Origin: Butyrivibrio sp.
GTDB taxonomy: Bacteria; Bacillota; Clostridia; Lachnospirales; Lachnospiraceae
DNA: 64,000 nucleotides
Assembly (NCBI GenBank): GCA_014799955.1
Contig: JAAVHB010000052.1
Location: forward strand, 1-64,000
Direction: 5' to 3'
The position numbers and the translations under genes are program-made. Positions 7,812-18,100 of the stretch are shown piece by piece (position 1 is the stretch's first letter; each line of letters starts with the position of its first letter). The notes beneath the pieces were generated by a model. The model worked only from the letters and a program-made list of their open reading frames with translations. It ran no database searches and was not told the DNA's origin.

Positions 7812-10800
7812 TTACCGCTCACCGCAAAGGCGGCAGATTAACTCCAGAATCCTTTCGGTATTTTCCTCCTCCATGCAGTAAAAATGCGTTCCCGCAAACG
7901 GGTAAAAGCTTACTTCCCTGTCGGTGTACTCCCGCCATCTGTCCATCTCGTTTTCGGGAGTGTTCGTATCGCTCTCACCGTACATAATGACCAAATCGGA
8001 GTCCACCTTTTCATAGTGAGTTCCGTAAAGATATTCCGCCAAAATTTTGAAGTCCGCTCTGAGAACGGGCAGGAACAGCTCTCTGAGCCTTTCGTCCTGA
8101 TAAAATTCGTTCGGAATACCGCCGTAGCGGGATATTACTTCCATAAACTGCATATCAGACATGGAATCCGTATTAGCCGAGACCTTGCAGAAGCGTATCG
8201 GCTCGCGTCCCGAGAGAAATGCCTTTTTCGGCATAGGAAGATTCCGCTTTTTCATCTGAATCATGAACTCGTACGCGACCACAGCTCCCATGCTGTGACC
8301 GAACAGATAGTATTCGCCTTTGCTCAACTCGTCCTTTACCTCTTCAATTACGGAGCTTACCAATTCCTCTACAGTTGAGTGAAAAGGCTCATTCACCCTT
8401 ACACCACGCCCCGGATATTCCATAAGCATAACGTCAAAACGCTCCTGCAATCTGTTTTTCCATTTTGCAAAATTATATACGGAGCCTCCCGCATACGGGA
8501 AAAACAGTATCTTGGGCTTGGCGGGCGCGCCGTCCGGTACTGTGGAATCCGCGCTCTCATTATCTTTTCCCCTCTCCTCCAGGTACTCCGAGAAAAGATA
8601 GTCGGTGAGCTTGTCTATCGTATCGTAGGTATACAGAACCGATACGTTCATATCTACACTGAGCAGGTCGTTTATTTCGCTTCTGACGGAAAACATCATA
8701 AGCGAATCGGCTCCGAGCTCCATAAGAGAAACATCGGTTTCGATTCCTCCCGCACTGTCATAGCCCATAACATCCGTGCAGATAAGGCACAGCTTTTCCT
8801 TAAGCTTTGCGATGATTTCATCCTTCGTCAGTCCGCTCACGTCCCAGTCCGATTTGCGGACTTCTTTTGCGGGCATCTTTTTCGTAAGGCTCTCCAATCT
8901 GCTTTGAAGCGCGGTATTTCCGGCGTTCTTTACAAAAATATCCCAATCTATATCGGCTATCATCAGATTTTTGTACGGTCTTGTAAGAAACTCCTCCAAT
9001 GCCAGAACCGCCTGAGATGAAGAAAATCCATGCAGTCCCATAATCTCCATATTACGGCGTGCAGCATCCTCCTGAGCCATTCCGTCACCGAGCCAGGGCC
9101 CCCAGCATATAGCGCAGCCGCCGGTTCCCTGAGCGCTTACATAGGAGGCAAAAATATTTTCAAAATAATTTGCCGCCGCGTAGTTGCTCTGCCCGATATT
9201 CCCCAACACCGAGGTTATCGACGACAAAAGCAAAAAGAAATCAGGCTTATGTCCCTTTGCCTCCTCATAAAGGTTTATGCTTCCCGACACCTTCGGATTC
9301 AGCACAAAGAGATAATCCTCCCACGACAGGTCGCGAATCATTTTGTCACGGATTACTCCCGCGGCATTTACGATTCCGCCAATCTCCGGCATTTTCTCCG
9401 AGATTTGCGCCATAACACGAGCCGTCTGCGTCCTGTCGCATATATCGCCGTAAAAAAGTCCGATTTGCGCTCCGTCCGCCTCCAATGCTTTGAACTTATC
9501 CTTAACCTCGTCGGAGGGCTCTTTTCTGCATATCACGGCAAAATGCCCCGCGCCCGCTTTCTGCAGGGTTTTCATATAATGAAATCCCAAAGCTCCGGTG
9601 CCTCCCGCGATTACATATGTCTTTTCACCGGAAATTAAAAGCTCCTTCTCCGGTTTCGCGTCGTTTTCCGACAGAGCGGAAAGCCTCTCAACCCTCGAAC
9701 AGTATATATCGCCCCCACGGACGCATAATTCCGCTTCTTTTGCTCCAAGCATAAGACCCGCAAGCCGCGTTTCGCCGCCGTTTGTACCCTGCCCGTCAAA
9801 ATCAATTATACCGGCGTAAACCTCCGGAAGCTCCATGTTCATTCCGCGCATAAAGCCCCACAAAACCGACTGCGTCAGATTAAAGCGCGAATTTTTGTTT
9901 TCAAAATTGCATCCGTATCTCGTGACAACGCGCACGGTACAAAGGCTCTGCAAGCCGCGCTTCTGGATTTCCTGCGTCAGCTCCACAAGCTTCCTTAAGA
10001 CAGCACCGTCAAACTGCCCGTTTATGTTTTCGTCGGCACAGCCCGCACCGTATATAAAGCGGGTTTTCCGGTTTGTTGACGAAATTTCCTCAAAAATTCT
10101 GCTCTTTTCAACCTCAAATTTCTCCGGATAAAGGATTTCGGTTTCTTTTTGCCCTCTGCGCCAGAATTCCGCGGCATCTGCAAAAAATTCCTCCGAGTCG
10201 GTAATCAGACAAATACGTTCCGCCTCGCACTCCGCGCCAATAGGTACGTCCGTTTTTTTCCAATCCTCCTTATAATACCAACCGCGGCTGGCGCGGCGGT
10301 TCGTAATCAGGTTTTCCTCCGTAGTAAGCTTGGTCATCATCTGATTTATTTCTATTACAAGCTCGCCCCGGCTGTTATAAGCCTTGGTTCCGCCCATCAT
10401 GCTCTTGTTCTCAATATGCGCGTACGAATCGCACCACAGCTTGTCAAAGCTTCGGTAATTGAAGCTGAAGTTCGTAATGAAATACGGAATTACCGTCATT
10501 TTCCCCTCAAAGCTGAAGCCGTCCGCAAGACTTACGCAAAGCATCGAATGAAATACCGAATCCACGATTCCGGGATAAATCAGGTATTCCTCCCTGTATC
10601 CGAGATTTTTCTTAGGCTCGACAAAACATACTCCCTTGCTGTCGCCGCAGCGGGATTTCGTAAGGCACCGAAAGCCCGTTCCCAACGAAAAGCTCGCGCG
10701 TTCCATCGCCCGGTAAACCGAATGATCCTGTCCGGGAGCGGCGGTTTCGTCATAGCCTGACGCTTCCAATTTGTCTATGTCGGTCTCCCCGCCAAGATAT

Positions 10801-13800
10801 TCCGTATCGTCTACAAACACACTTCCTTTGGTATGCGTAGTCCACGGAGCTCTTTTTACACCGTTAGTCCGGCTCGCAATCACAAATTCGCATACTCTGT
10901 CATACGCATGCTTTATGCATACCTGAACCTCGCGCGTTTCGCCGTCACCGACAATCAGCGGCTCCCTCAGTTCCATATTCTGAATCGTAATATTTTTCGG
11001 ACTGCGTATTTCCCGCATAGCGCTGATAATCAACGAAACGTATGACGCCGCGGGCGCAATCGCCGTATCAAAAATAATATGCTCACCCATAAAAAACGGT
11101 TTGTCGCAGTGATAGATACGCTGAAAAACAACGGTATCCTCCATAGCTGCGGACTCAAACCTCTGTCCGAGCAGAGAGTGTATCTCGCCGTCCGCAAGTT
11201 CCGCATTATTGCTGCGGTCATAATGGAGTTCCTTCCAGTAGCGTACTCTTTCAAACGGATAATTCGGAAGCGTTGAATTGCGCGTCCATCTGCTTCCCGC
11301 TATACCGAGAAGCTTTTCCCAGTTAAACGAAAAACCGCTCCTGTACAGCTCCGCCGCCGCCATCCCAAGCTGACGGCAGTCATCCTTTCCTCTGATCAGC
11401 GAGGGCGCGCACTCCGCCCCTCCTTCAAGAATCATATCGGCGAGCATACTGAGAGTATTCGTCGCTCCTATTTCAAGGAAGAAATATTTTTCCGGATTAC
11501 GAACCGAAAGTACGGACTGATAAAAGTTTACGGGACGCATAATCTGTTCGCTCCAGTAAGTCCCGTCCGGAATTTCTCCGGGTCCGAATTCTCTTGCGTA
11601 TACGGTTGAAATAAAAGGAATCTTCGGCTCGCTGTAAACGCCGCGTCCAGCTATAAACTCGAAATCCTTCGCCGCCTGCTTCATAAGAGGCGAATGAAAA
11701 GCATTCGATACAACAAGCTCCTTCGCCTTAATTCCGCGTTCGCCCGCCTTTTTAATAACAAGCTCAACCTTTTCGCGCTCGCCGGATACGACGGTGTTTG
11801 TTTCGGAATTAAGAACCGCAACCGTACAGCCGTCCATTCCGTCAATAAGCTCATCAACAACGGATTTTGCGGCAAATACAGCCGCCATAGTGCCCTCCTC
11901 GGTCACCGCGCCCATAAGCCGTCCCCTGCACGCAACCAGCTCGATTGCTGTTTGCAGACTCATACAGCCCGCGATAACCGCTGCGGCAAACTCTCCTATG
12001 CTGTGACCGATTACAAGCTCCGGCTCAATTCCGTATTCCATCCACGTTTTTGCCAGCGCGTACTCAACTGAAAAAATAAGCGGCTGCGCGTACGCTGTAT
12101 CGTTAATCTGCCCGTCCTTCGTATCTGAACCGTAAACAAGTCCGCACAGCGAAGTCAGCAGATACGGGCGGAACATCGCGTCGCATTCGTCCATATATCC
12201 CCTGAAAACGGGATTTTTCTCATATAATCCCGAAGCCATTCCCAAATACTGCGAGCCCTGTCCGGTAAACAGGAATGCGGCTTTTGAAGGACGCTTTGTC
12301 TTGGAGGCGGGTTCGTTTACCACCTTCATAAGTCCGTTAATCAGCTCGTCCTTGTCCGCTCCGACAACCGCCGCGCGGCATGCGTAATCCGCCCTTCCCA
12401 TGTTTGCCGTCGCAAGCAGAGTCTCCAAATCGCTCTCAGGCGTCTCTGCCACAACACTGATATATTCAGACGCAAGCCTCCTTATTGCGCTCTCGCTCTT
12501 TGCCGATATTTTAAGGAAATAATTTCCGTTTGTTTCGGGTGCGGCCTCCTTAGCCGATTCACTGACATACTCCTCAAGAATGACATGGGAGTTGGAGCCG
12601 CCGAAGCCGAAGCTGTCAACCGCTGCCCTTCTGGGAGCCCCGGATGAAGTCCACTCCGTATTGGAGTCCACCACGCGAATCGGCGCGTCATCCCACCTTA
12701 TCTGGGGATTCGGCTTGTTAAAATTCAGATTTCCCGGTATCGTTTTATGCTTAAAGGAAAGCAGTACCTTGATTATCGCCGCCATTCCCGAAGCCGCCTC
12801 AAGATGCCCTATATTTGACTTTACCGAGCCGATAAGCAGCGGATTGAGCTTGCTTCTTCCCGCGCAGTAGGAGTCTATGAGCGCGTTGACCTCTATAGGG
12901 TCTCCGAGCGGCGTGCCGGTGCCGTGGGCTTCAACATAGCCTATACTGTGCGGCTCAAGATTATATTTTTGCAGAGTGTCAAAAATCAGCGTCTTCTGTG
13001 CCTCTCCGTTAGGCGCAGTCAGTCCGTTGCTGTGCCCGTCCTGATTGGCTCCCGTAGCCTTTATCACTCCGAGTATATTGTCATGATCCTTCCGGGCATC
13101 TTCCAGACGCTTGATAACGATTACGCCGGCGCCTTCTCCTCTCGCGTAGCCGTCCGCATCTGCGTCAAAGGAAAGGCTGTGTCCGTTCGGCGAAACCGCC
13201 TGAAGCTTGGAAAAGGCGACCGAAACCGCCGGTGAAAGCATAAGGCTCACGCCACCGACAACCGCCGTGTCCACATCCCCCGCGTGAATCGCGTTGACCG
13301 CCGTATGCAGCGCGGTCAGCGCCGAGGAACAGGCGGTATTGACCGACAGACAGGTTCCCTGAAAACCGAAGGTATAGGAGATCCTTCCGCATAACGTGCT
13401 TTCACACACGCCTGTAAGCGAGTAGGAATCAATATTGCGCAAATCTCCCGAGCTTACCGAGGCAAGCGAATAGTCTCCCGTAGTTGCTCCGATGAAAACT
13501 CCCGTTTTCGTTCCGTTATATTCGGTAATATCCATTCCGCCGTTTTCAAACGCCTCATATGTCAGTTCAAGAAGCATACGGCTGTGCGGGTCAACTTCCA
13601 CAGCCTCCTTCGGGGAAATATTAAAAAACTTGGCGTCAAAATCACTGACCGGTATATTCAGAAAGCCGCCCTTTTTGCAGTACATCTTACCGGGCTCGCT
13701 CTTGTCCTCGGAATAATATTTTTCTTTGTCCCAACGGTCCTTGGGAACCTCCGTAATTCCGTCCGTTCCGTCAATAAGAAGCCGCCAGTACTCCTCGGCG

Positions 13801-15845
13801 CTGTTCGCGCCGTTAGGGAAGCGGCAGCTCATGCCGACAATTGCAATATCGCCGTTTCGTTCCGTCTCAGCCCATGCGCTCGCGGCTGTCTGAGATAAAG
13901 AGGGCCGCTCATTTGAGCACACCAACGATTCTATATGCGCGATGAAATCCGCAAGTACTGGATACCCGAACACCTCGGACGCTTTTATATTTATTCCGAA
14001 AGAGTCGTTGCACTTATCGACCAGCTCAATAATGTTCATGGATACAATGCCGCACTCCTGAAATGTCATCGAATCGTCCGTTATTTCCGCATTCAGGATT
14101 TCTTTCAGAATCTCATGTACTCTGGAATTGACGTCCGTTTTTGCCGCACTGTCTTTAACCGCATTGTCTTTAGACACGTTTTCTTTGATTACATTACCAT
14201 AATCGCCCTGAAGATAGTTTATGCGCAGTTCTCTTCGCTTAAGCTTTCCGAGCGCGGAGCGCGGAGCCTTCTTTATCGGGATAACCTCTCCCGCCGCAAC
14301 GCCGAAGGTTTCAAACAGTATGCTTCTCACCCGCTGCGCGTATCCGGCAAAAAAGCTCTCAAAACCAGGCGAATCCGCTTTGTCGGACTCACAGAAAACA
14401 ACCACCTGCTCAATGCCGTCCTTATCGGGGACATTGCAGACGAACGCGCTCTGTACCATGTCACTCTCGCCTAATTTGCCGATACATTTTTCAAGAGCCG
14501 CGCATTCAAAATTAGCGCCGCCGGAAACCACAATTTCCTTTGTTCTTCCGACAATGACAAGCTCTCCTTTGTCCGTCAGCGCGCCTATATCACCAGTATC
14601 GAACCAGCCGTCGCGAAACTGCTCCGTCTTAATAAGCTGTCCGTCCGAAAGATACCCATCCACAACCGCGGAGCCCTTTATCCACATCCTGCCCATTTCG
14701 TTATCGCCCAAAGTATTATAATCGTCGTCGGTAATTTTTACTTCCATATGCTCGGACAGCTTTGTATACGGAATATATTCCTGTAACGAAGGGCTGTTGT
14801 CCTCCGAGCGCACAACCTTTTCGCCGTAATTAATGCTCTGGTGCATCGGGCGGTATGTGTATGACGCTCCGAGGGAAAACGCGAGCAGGCACGTTGCCTC
14901 GCTCAGTCCGTAGATCGGCGACAGCACTGCCCTTGAAAGCCCGTATTCCTTTAATGCGTCATAAAATCTTCCGAGGAATTCCCAGCTCACGTTCTCGGCT
15001 CCGATTCCGATTATGCGAAGAGCAGACAAATCCCATTCAAAGCGCCTCTTTGAATTGTTCAAATAACGCATGAAATGCTGTATCGCAAACGGAATTTCTC
15101 CCGTAATCGTCACCCTGTACCGTGAAACCATTTCCGCCCAAAGCAGGGGATTCTTCATATATGTGCCGGTCGGAATCAGATATTGCGGCAGTCCCGCATA
15201 CATTCCGAGCATATGATAAATAACGAGACCGCCCGAATGGGTAATCGGATGCCAGTTCAGCATAACATCCTTATCCGTCACATTAAAGCATTTACATTCG
15301 TCGGATACGCTGACATACAGATTCCTTCTTTTGACCGGAATCGCCTTTCCCTCGCCCGTCGTTCCCGACGAGAACTGAACGTACAGAATTTCCTCCATAT
15401 CGTGATCACCTAGGCAGTCAGGCTCGCACTCTTGCCTTAAATCCCATTCCGCACCGGAGGGATTGACAACCAGATCAAACCATTCCGGATTTGAAAGCTC
15501 AACGTCGGTAAGTATCCCGGCAAAGCCGTACTTCCTGACAAACGCCTCCTCCAACGGCTCGTGAGGACTGTAGCTTATCATTACAGCCACATATCCGCCC
15601 AGTACGCACGCCCAAAAGCTGTAGAGCAGATTTTCCAATTCGGAGCAATAAAGAAGCATATATTCCTGACGCTTCACTCCCGAATCCTGTAAAAACCTAT
15701 GAATCTTTCCGCTTTGTCTTGCAAGTTCAAGGTAGGAAATTCTTTTCTTCTCATCCTCCGAAAAAATTATTTCGATTCCTCTGTCCGATTCCGCGGCATT
15801 CAAAAGCCACTGTGTTATATCCGTATAGTTTTCAAGCTGATTCAT
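7812..15845 (-). CDS. Single-module type I polyketide synthase: AMP-ligase, ACP, KS, AT, DH, KR, ACP, TE
   Basis: This 2,677-residue multienzyme is predicted to load a carboxylic acid as acyl-adenylate, extend it once (or iteratively), reduce it and release it. Domains by eye: acyl-AMP ligase 1-550 (SSGTTGEGK near 158, A10 Lys near 545); ACP 570-645 (Ser602); ketosynthase 665-1100 (Cys839, EAHGTGTPLGDP, NIGHLEAASG); acyltransferase 1185-1480 (Ser1282; NAFHS motif, which suggests malonyl-CoA); dehydratase 1545-1830 (His1589 and Asp1762 present, but the usual HxxxGxxxxP Gly is changed); ketoreductase 2040-2270 (GGTGALG, Tyr2222); ACP (Ser2381); thioesterase 2430-2677 (GHSMG, Ser2518). No enoylreductase or methyltransferase is seen. 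I prefer the ATG at 15845 (GGGAG site) over an upstream TTG. A sigma-A promoter lies 60-90 bp upstream. No phosphopantetheinyl transferase or transporter is adjacent. Confidence 0.93.
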   Translation of the reverse strand: MNQLENYTDITQWLLNAAESDRGIEIIFSEDEKKRISYLELARQSGKIHRFLQDSGVKRQEYMLLYCSELENLLYSFWACVLGGYVAVMISYSPHEPLEEAFVRKYGFAGILTDVELSNPEWFDLVVNPSGAEWDLRQECEPDCLGDHDMEEILYVQFSSGTTGEGKAIPVKRRNLYVSVSDECKCFNVTDKDVMLNWHPITHSGGLVIYHMLGMYAGLPQYLIPTGTYMKNPLLWAEMVSRYRVTITGEIPFAIQHFMRYLNNSKRRFEWDLSALRIIGIGAENVSWEFLGRFYDALKEYGLSRAVLSPIYGLSEATCLLAFSLGASYTYRPMHQSINYGEKVVRSEDNSPSLQEYIPYTKLSEHMEVKITDDDYNTLGDNEMGRMWIKGSAVVDGYLSDGQLIKTEQFRDGWFDTGDIGALTDKGELVIVGRTKEIVVSGGANFECAALEKCIGKLGESDMVQSAFVCNVPDKDGIEQVVVFCESDKADSPGFESFFAGYAQRVRSILFETFGVAAGEVIPIKKAPRSALGKLKRRELRINYLQGDYGNVIKENVSKDNAVKDSAAKTDVNSRVHEILKEILNAEITDDSMTFQECGIVSMNIIELVDKCNDSFGINIKASEVFGYPVLADFIAHIESLVCSNERPSLSQTAASAWAETERNGDIAIVGMSCRFPNGANSAEEYWRLLIDGTDGITEVPKDRWDKEKYYSEDKSEPGKMYCKKGGFLNIPVSDFDAKFFNISPKEAVEVDPHSRMLLELTYEAFENGGMDITEYNGTKTGVFIGATTGDYSLASVSSGDLRNIDSYSLTGVCESTLCGRISYTFGFQGTCLSVNTACSSALTALHTAVNAIHAGDVDTAVVGGVSLMLSPAVSVAFSKLQAVSPNGHSLSFDADADGYARGEGAGVIVIKRLEDARKDHDNILGVIKATGANQDGHSNGLTAPNGEAQKTLIFDTLQKYNLEPHSIGYVEAHGTGTPLGDPIEVNALIDSYCAGRSKLNPLLIGSVKSNIGHLEAASGMAAIIKVLLSFKHKTIPGNLNFNKPNPQIRWDDAPIRVVDSNTEWTSSGAPRRAAVDSFGFGGSNSHVILEEYVSESAKEAAPETNGNYFLKISAKSESAIRRLASEYISVVAETPESDLETLLATANMGRADYACRAAVVGADKDELINGLMKVVNEPASKTKRPSKAAFLFTGQGSQYLGMASGLYEKNPVFRGYMDECDAMFRPYLLTSLCGLVYGSDTKDGQINDTAYAQPLIFSVEYALAKTWMEYGIEPELVIGHSIGEFAAAVIAGCMSLQTAIELVACRGRLMGAVTEEGTMAAVFAAKSVVDELIDGMDGCTVAVLNSETNTVVSGEREKVELVIKKAGERGIKAKELVVSNAFHSPLMKQAAKDFEFIAGRGVYSEPKIPFISTVYAREFGPGEIPDGTYWSEQIMRPVNFYQSVLSVRNPEKYFFLEIGATNTLSMLADMILEGGAECAPSLIRGKDDCRQLGMAAAELYRSGFSFNWEKLLGIAGSRWTRNSTLPNYPFERVRYWKELHYDRSNNAELADGEIHSLLGQRFESAAMEDTVVFQRIYHCDKPFFMGEHIIFDTAIAPAASYVSLIISAMREIRSPKNITIQNMELREPLIVGDGETREVQVCIKHAYDRVCEFVIASRTNGVKRAPWTTHTKGSVFVDDTEYLGGETDIDKLEASGYDETAAPGQDHSVYRAMERASFSLGTGFRCLTKSRCGDSKGVCFVEPKKNLGYREEYLIYPGIVDSVFHSMLCVSLADGFSFEGKMTVIPYFITNFSFNYRSFDKLWCDSYAHIENKSMMGGTKAYNSRGELVIEINQMMTKLTTEENLITNRRASRGWYYKEDWKKTDVPIGAECEAERICLITDSEEFFADAAEFWRRGQKETEILYPEKFEVEKSRIFEEISSTNRKTRFIYGAGCADENINGQFDGAVLRKLVELTQEIQKRGLQSLCTVRVVTRYGCNFENKNSRFNLTQSVLWGFMRGMNMELPEVYAGIIDFDGQGTNGGETRLAGLMLGAKEAELCVRGGDIYCSRVERLSALSENDAKPEKELLISGEKTYVIAGGTGALGFHYMKTLQKAGAGHFAVICRKEPSDEVKDKFKALEADGAQIGLFYGDICDRTQTARVMAQISEKMPEIGGIVNAAGVIRDKMIRDLSWEDYLFVLNPKVSGSINLYEEAKGHKPDFFLLLSSITSVLGNIGQSNYAAANYFENIFASYVSAQGTGGCAICWGPWLGDGMAQEDAARRNMEIMGLHGFSSSQAVLALEEFLTRPYKNLMIADIDWDIFVKNAGNTALQSRLESLTKKMPAKEVRKSDWDVSGLTKDEIIAKLKEKLCLICTDVMGYDSAGGIETDVSLMELGADSLMMFSVRSEINDLLSVDMNVSVLYTYDTIDKLTDYLFSEYLEERGKDNESADSTVPDGAPAKPKILFFPYAGGSVYNFAKWKNRLQERFDVMLMEYPGRGVRVNEPFHSTVEELVSSVIEEVKDELSKGEYYLFGHSMGAVVAYEFMIQMKKRNLPMPKKAFLSGREPIRFCKVSANTDSMSDMQFMEVISRYGGIPNEFYQDERLRELFLPVLRADFKILAEYLYGTHYEKVDSDLVIMYGESDTNTPENEMDRWREYTDREVSFYPFAGTHFYCMEEENTERILELICRLCGER

Positions 15846-15904
15846 CTTAACGCTCCCTGCCAATGCTGTTGTATGTTTTGCCGATTTTTAAAAAAATCAG
15901 TACT

Positions 15905-15933
15905 ATTGTATCACATTATTATAAAACAGCCAA
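15905..15933 (-). promoter_or_regulatory. Predicted sigma-A promoter of the polyketide synthase
   Basis: On the minus strand TTGGCT (15928-15933) and TACAAT (15905-15910) are 17 nt apart, about 60 nt upstream of the synthase ATG. The -35 is imperfect and the -10 is good. The downstream leader contains an AT-rich self-complementary stretch (15885-15900). Confidence 0.55.
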
Positions 15934-15997
15934 TCCCCTAAATTCCCGCGTTTTATCCCAGATTACGGAAATTAAAGCGAGTTTTTTTGTATCGGAT

Positions 15998-18076
15998 TTA
16001 CAACACAATCTCCGCGCTCACACACCTCGTGCCCGTCAGCCTCTCACTCAGCCCGTCCGGCTGGCATACTCCCGCGTAAAGCGTGAATCTGTCCGAATAG
16101 ATTTTCCTTTCTCCGTCCTCACTGACTGCGGTAAAGCATTTTGGCGGCACAGGAATGCTGTATGAGCGCTTCTCCCCGGGCTTAAGCGCAATCCTCATAA
16201 AGCCGCAAAGGCTGTGATTCGGCACCGCGTTTTCGCCGTAATCCTTTATATACAGCTGAACGACCTCCTCAGTATAGCGGCAGCCCCTGTTTTCGGCTGT
16301 GACCTTTGCGGTATAATCACAATACTCAAGGCTTGTGCAGACAACCTCGGAATAGGTCAGCCCGTAGCCGAACGGGTAAAGTATATTTTCCCGCGCGTAG
16401 CGGTACGTCCTGTTTTTCATTGAATAATCCGTAAATTCCGGCAGCTTTGCGGCGTCCTCATAGAAGGTTACCGGAAGCTTGCCCGACGGCGAAACGTCGC
16501 CGAAAAGAATTCTCGCAAGAGCGGTTCCGCCCTCCTGCCCGGGATACCAGACATGAAGCAGAGCGTCGGTTTCAATCTCCGTGTTTACGGAGCTGCCCGC
16601 CGCGCATACCGTAATCACCGGCTTTCCTGTTCCGACGATAAGCTCAAGCAGCTTTCTCTGACTTTCGGGGAGGCGCAAATCCGCCTTGTCGCCTGAGGAA
16701 AATTCGTTTCCGGTATCGCCTTCCTCGCCCTCAAGCGTCGCATCAAGCCCGACACAGAGAATCACCGCGTCGGCGTTTTCGGCAGCCGCGACAGCCTCGG
16801 AATACCTGTCGCCCTTTGCGGCAAGCCCCGATGTTCTGTCCTTGTAAAGATGGCATCCCTGCGAATACAGCACTCTTCCCGAAAATCTGTCCTCTATTCC
16901 TTCAAGAAATGTCACGTATCTGTCCGCCGTTCCGCAGTAATTCCCCTCAAGCGCAGCGCGGCTGTCACTGTTCGGTCCTATGACCGCAAGCGTCTTTATT
17001 TTATTTTCGTCAAGCGGAAGAATCCCGTTGTTTTTGAGCAGCACCATGGATTCCTCGGCACATTTTAACGCCGTTTCTTTATTTTCGGGGCTTGATACCG
17101 CGCTGTAGGGAATACCGTCAAACTCAGTCTTTTCGTCAAACATTCCGAGCCGTATCCTTGTTTTCATCAGACGCACGCACGCCCTTCGTATATCGTTCCC
17201 GTCCACAAGCCCACGCTCAAGCGCCGCAAGTACATACGAATATGTGCAGCCGCAGTTCAGATCACAGCCCGCCCCCAGCGCCATCGCCGCCGACTCAACC
17301 GGATTCGACGTAATTTTGTGATGCTCGTGAAAATCGTTTATTGCCCAGCAGTCGGACACAAAATAGCCGTCAAAGCCCCATTCCTCAAGCTTGCTCATAA
17401 GAAAGTCACTCGCGCAGGACGGCTCGCCGTTTAAGCGGTTGTACGCACCCATGACCCCTTCTACTCCCGCCTCCTTTATCAACGCCTCAAAGGCGGGAAG
17501 GTAGGTTTCCTCCAAATCCTTTGGAGACGCTTTGGCATCAAACTCGTGGCGCAGCGCCTCCGGGCCGCTGTGGACCGCAAAATGCTTGGCGCACGCCGCC
17601 GTCCTCAGCACCTTGCCGTCGCCCTGAAGACCTTCAACATATGCTTTTCCCATTTCGGAGGTCAGATAGGGGTCCTCTCCGTAGGTTTCATGCCCTCTGC
17701 CCCAGCGCGGGTCGCGGAAAATATTGATATTGGGCGCCCAGACTGTAAGCCCCTTGTATATATCCGTATCCCCGAAGCTTTGATACGCGTTATATTTGGC
17801 TCTCGCCTCAAACGAGGTAATTTCTCCCGCTTTTTTCACAAGCTCCGTATCAAATGTCGCCGCAAGCCCGATTGCCTGCGCAAGCACGGTTGCCGTTCCC
17901 GAGCGCGCAAGTCCGTGCAGTCCCTCGTTCCACCAGTTATAAGCCGGAATACCGAGCCTTTTCAACGCCGGAGCGTCGTAACGAAGCTGCATTGCCTGCT
18001 CTTCAACCGTCATTTCATCAACCAACGCCTCGGCACGCTCCATTGCGCTCAAGTCTTCATCCAAAAATTTTTTCAT
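15998..18076 (-). CDS. Glycoside hydrolase family 3 (beta-glucosidase/beta-xylosidase type)
   Basis: This 692-residue cytoplasmic retaining glycosidase has no signal peptide. The N-terminal TIM barrel shows YNWWNEGLHG near residue 45, WAPNINIFRDPRWGRGHETYGEDP near 115-135, KHFAVHSGPE near 165 and the nucleophile Asp in FVSDCWA near 240. The alpha/beta sandwich (LAVIGPNSD...) and a shortened C-terminal fibronectin-III domain follow. The NWWNEGLHG signature is common in the xylosidase-like GH3 branch, so the substrate may be xylo- or cello-oligosaccharides; I cannot decide which. It is the second gene of an operon with the DeoR regulator 24 bp upstream, so it is probably repressed until its sugar is present. 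Confidence 0.9.
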   Translation of the reverse strand: MKKFLDEDLSAMERAEALVDEMTVEEQAMQLRYDAPALKRLGIPAYNWWNEGLHGLARSGTATVLAQAIGLAATFDTELVKKAGEITSFEARAKYNAYQSFGDTDIYKGLTVWAPNINIFRDPRWGRGHETYGEDPYLTSEMGKAYVEGLQGDGKVLRTAACAKHFAVHSGPEALRHEFDAKASPKDLEETYLPAFEALIKEAGVEGVMGAYNRLNGEPSCASDFLMSKLEEWGFDGYFVSDCWAINDFHEHHKITSNPVESAAMALGAGCDLNCGCTYSYVLAALERGLVDGNDIRRACVRLMKTRIRLGMFDEKTEFDGIPYSAVSSPENKETALKCAEESMVLLKNNGILPLDENKIKTLAVIGPNSDSRAALEGNYCGTADRYVTFLEGIEDRFSGRVLYSQGCHLYKDRTSGLAAKGDRYSEAVAAAENADAVILCVGLDATLEGEEGDTGNEFSSGDKADLRLPESQRKLLELIVGTGKPVITVCAAGSSVNTEIETDALLHVWYPGQEGGTALARILFGDVSPSGKLPVTFYEDAAKLPEFTDYSMKNRTYRYARENILYPFGYGLTYSEVVCTSLEYCDYTAKVTAENRGCRYTEEVVQLYIKDYGENAVPNHSLCGFMRIALKPGEKRSYSIPVPPKCFTAVSEDGERKIYSDRFTLYAGVCQPDGLSERLTGTRCVSAEIVL

Positions 18077-18100
18077 TTCAGCCCTCCTTAACTTTTCCGC

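Noticed and set aside
8379..14721. Long plus-strand open frames opposite the polyketide synthase
   Set aside because: They mirror the codon bias of a large real gene on the other strand, lack ribosome sites and have no protein-like composition.
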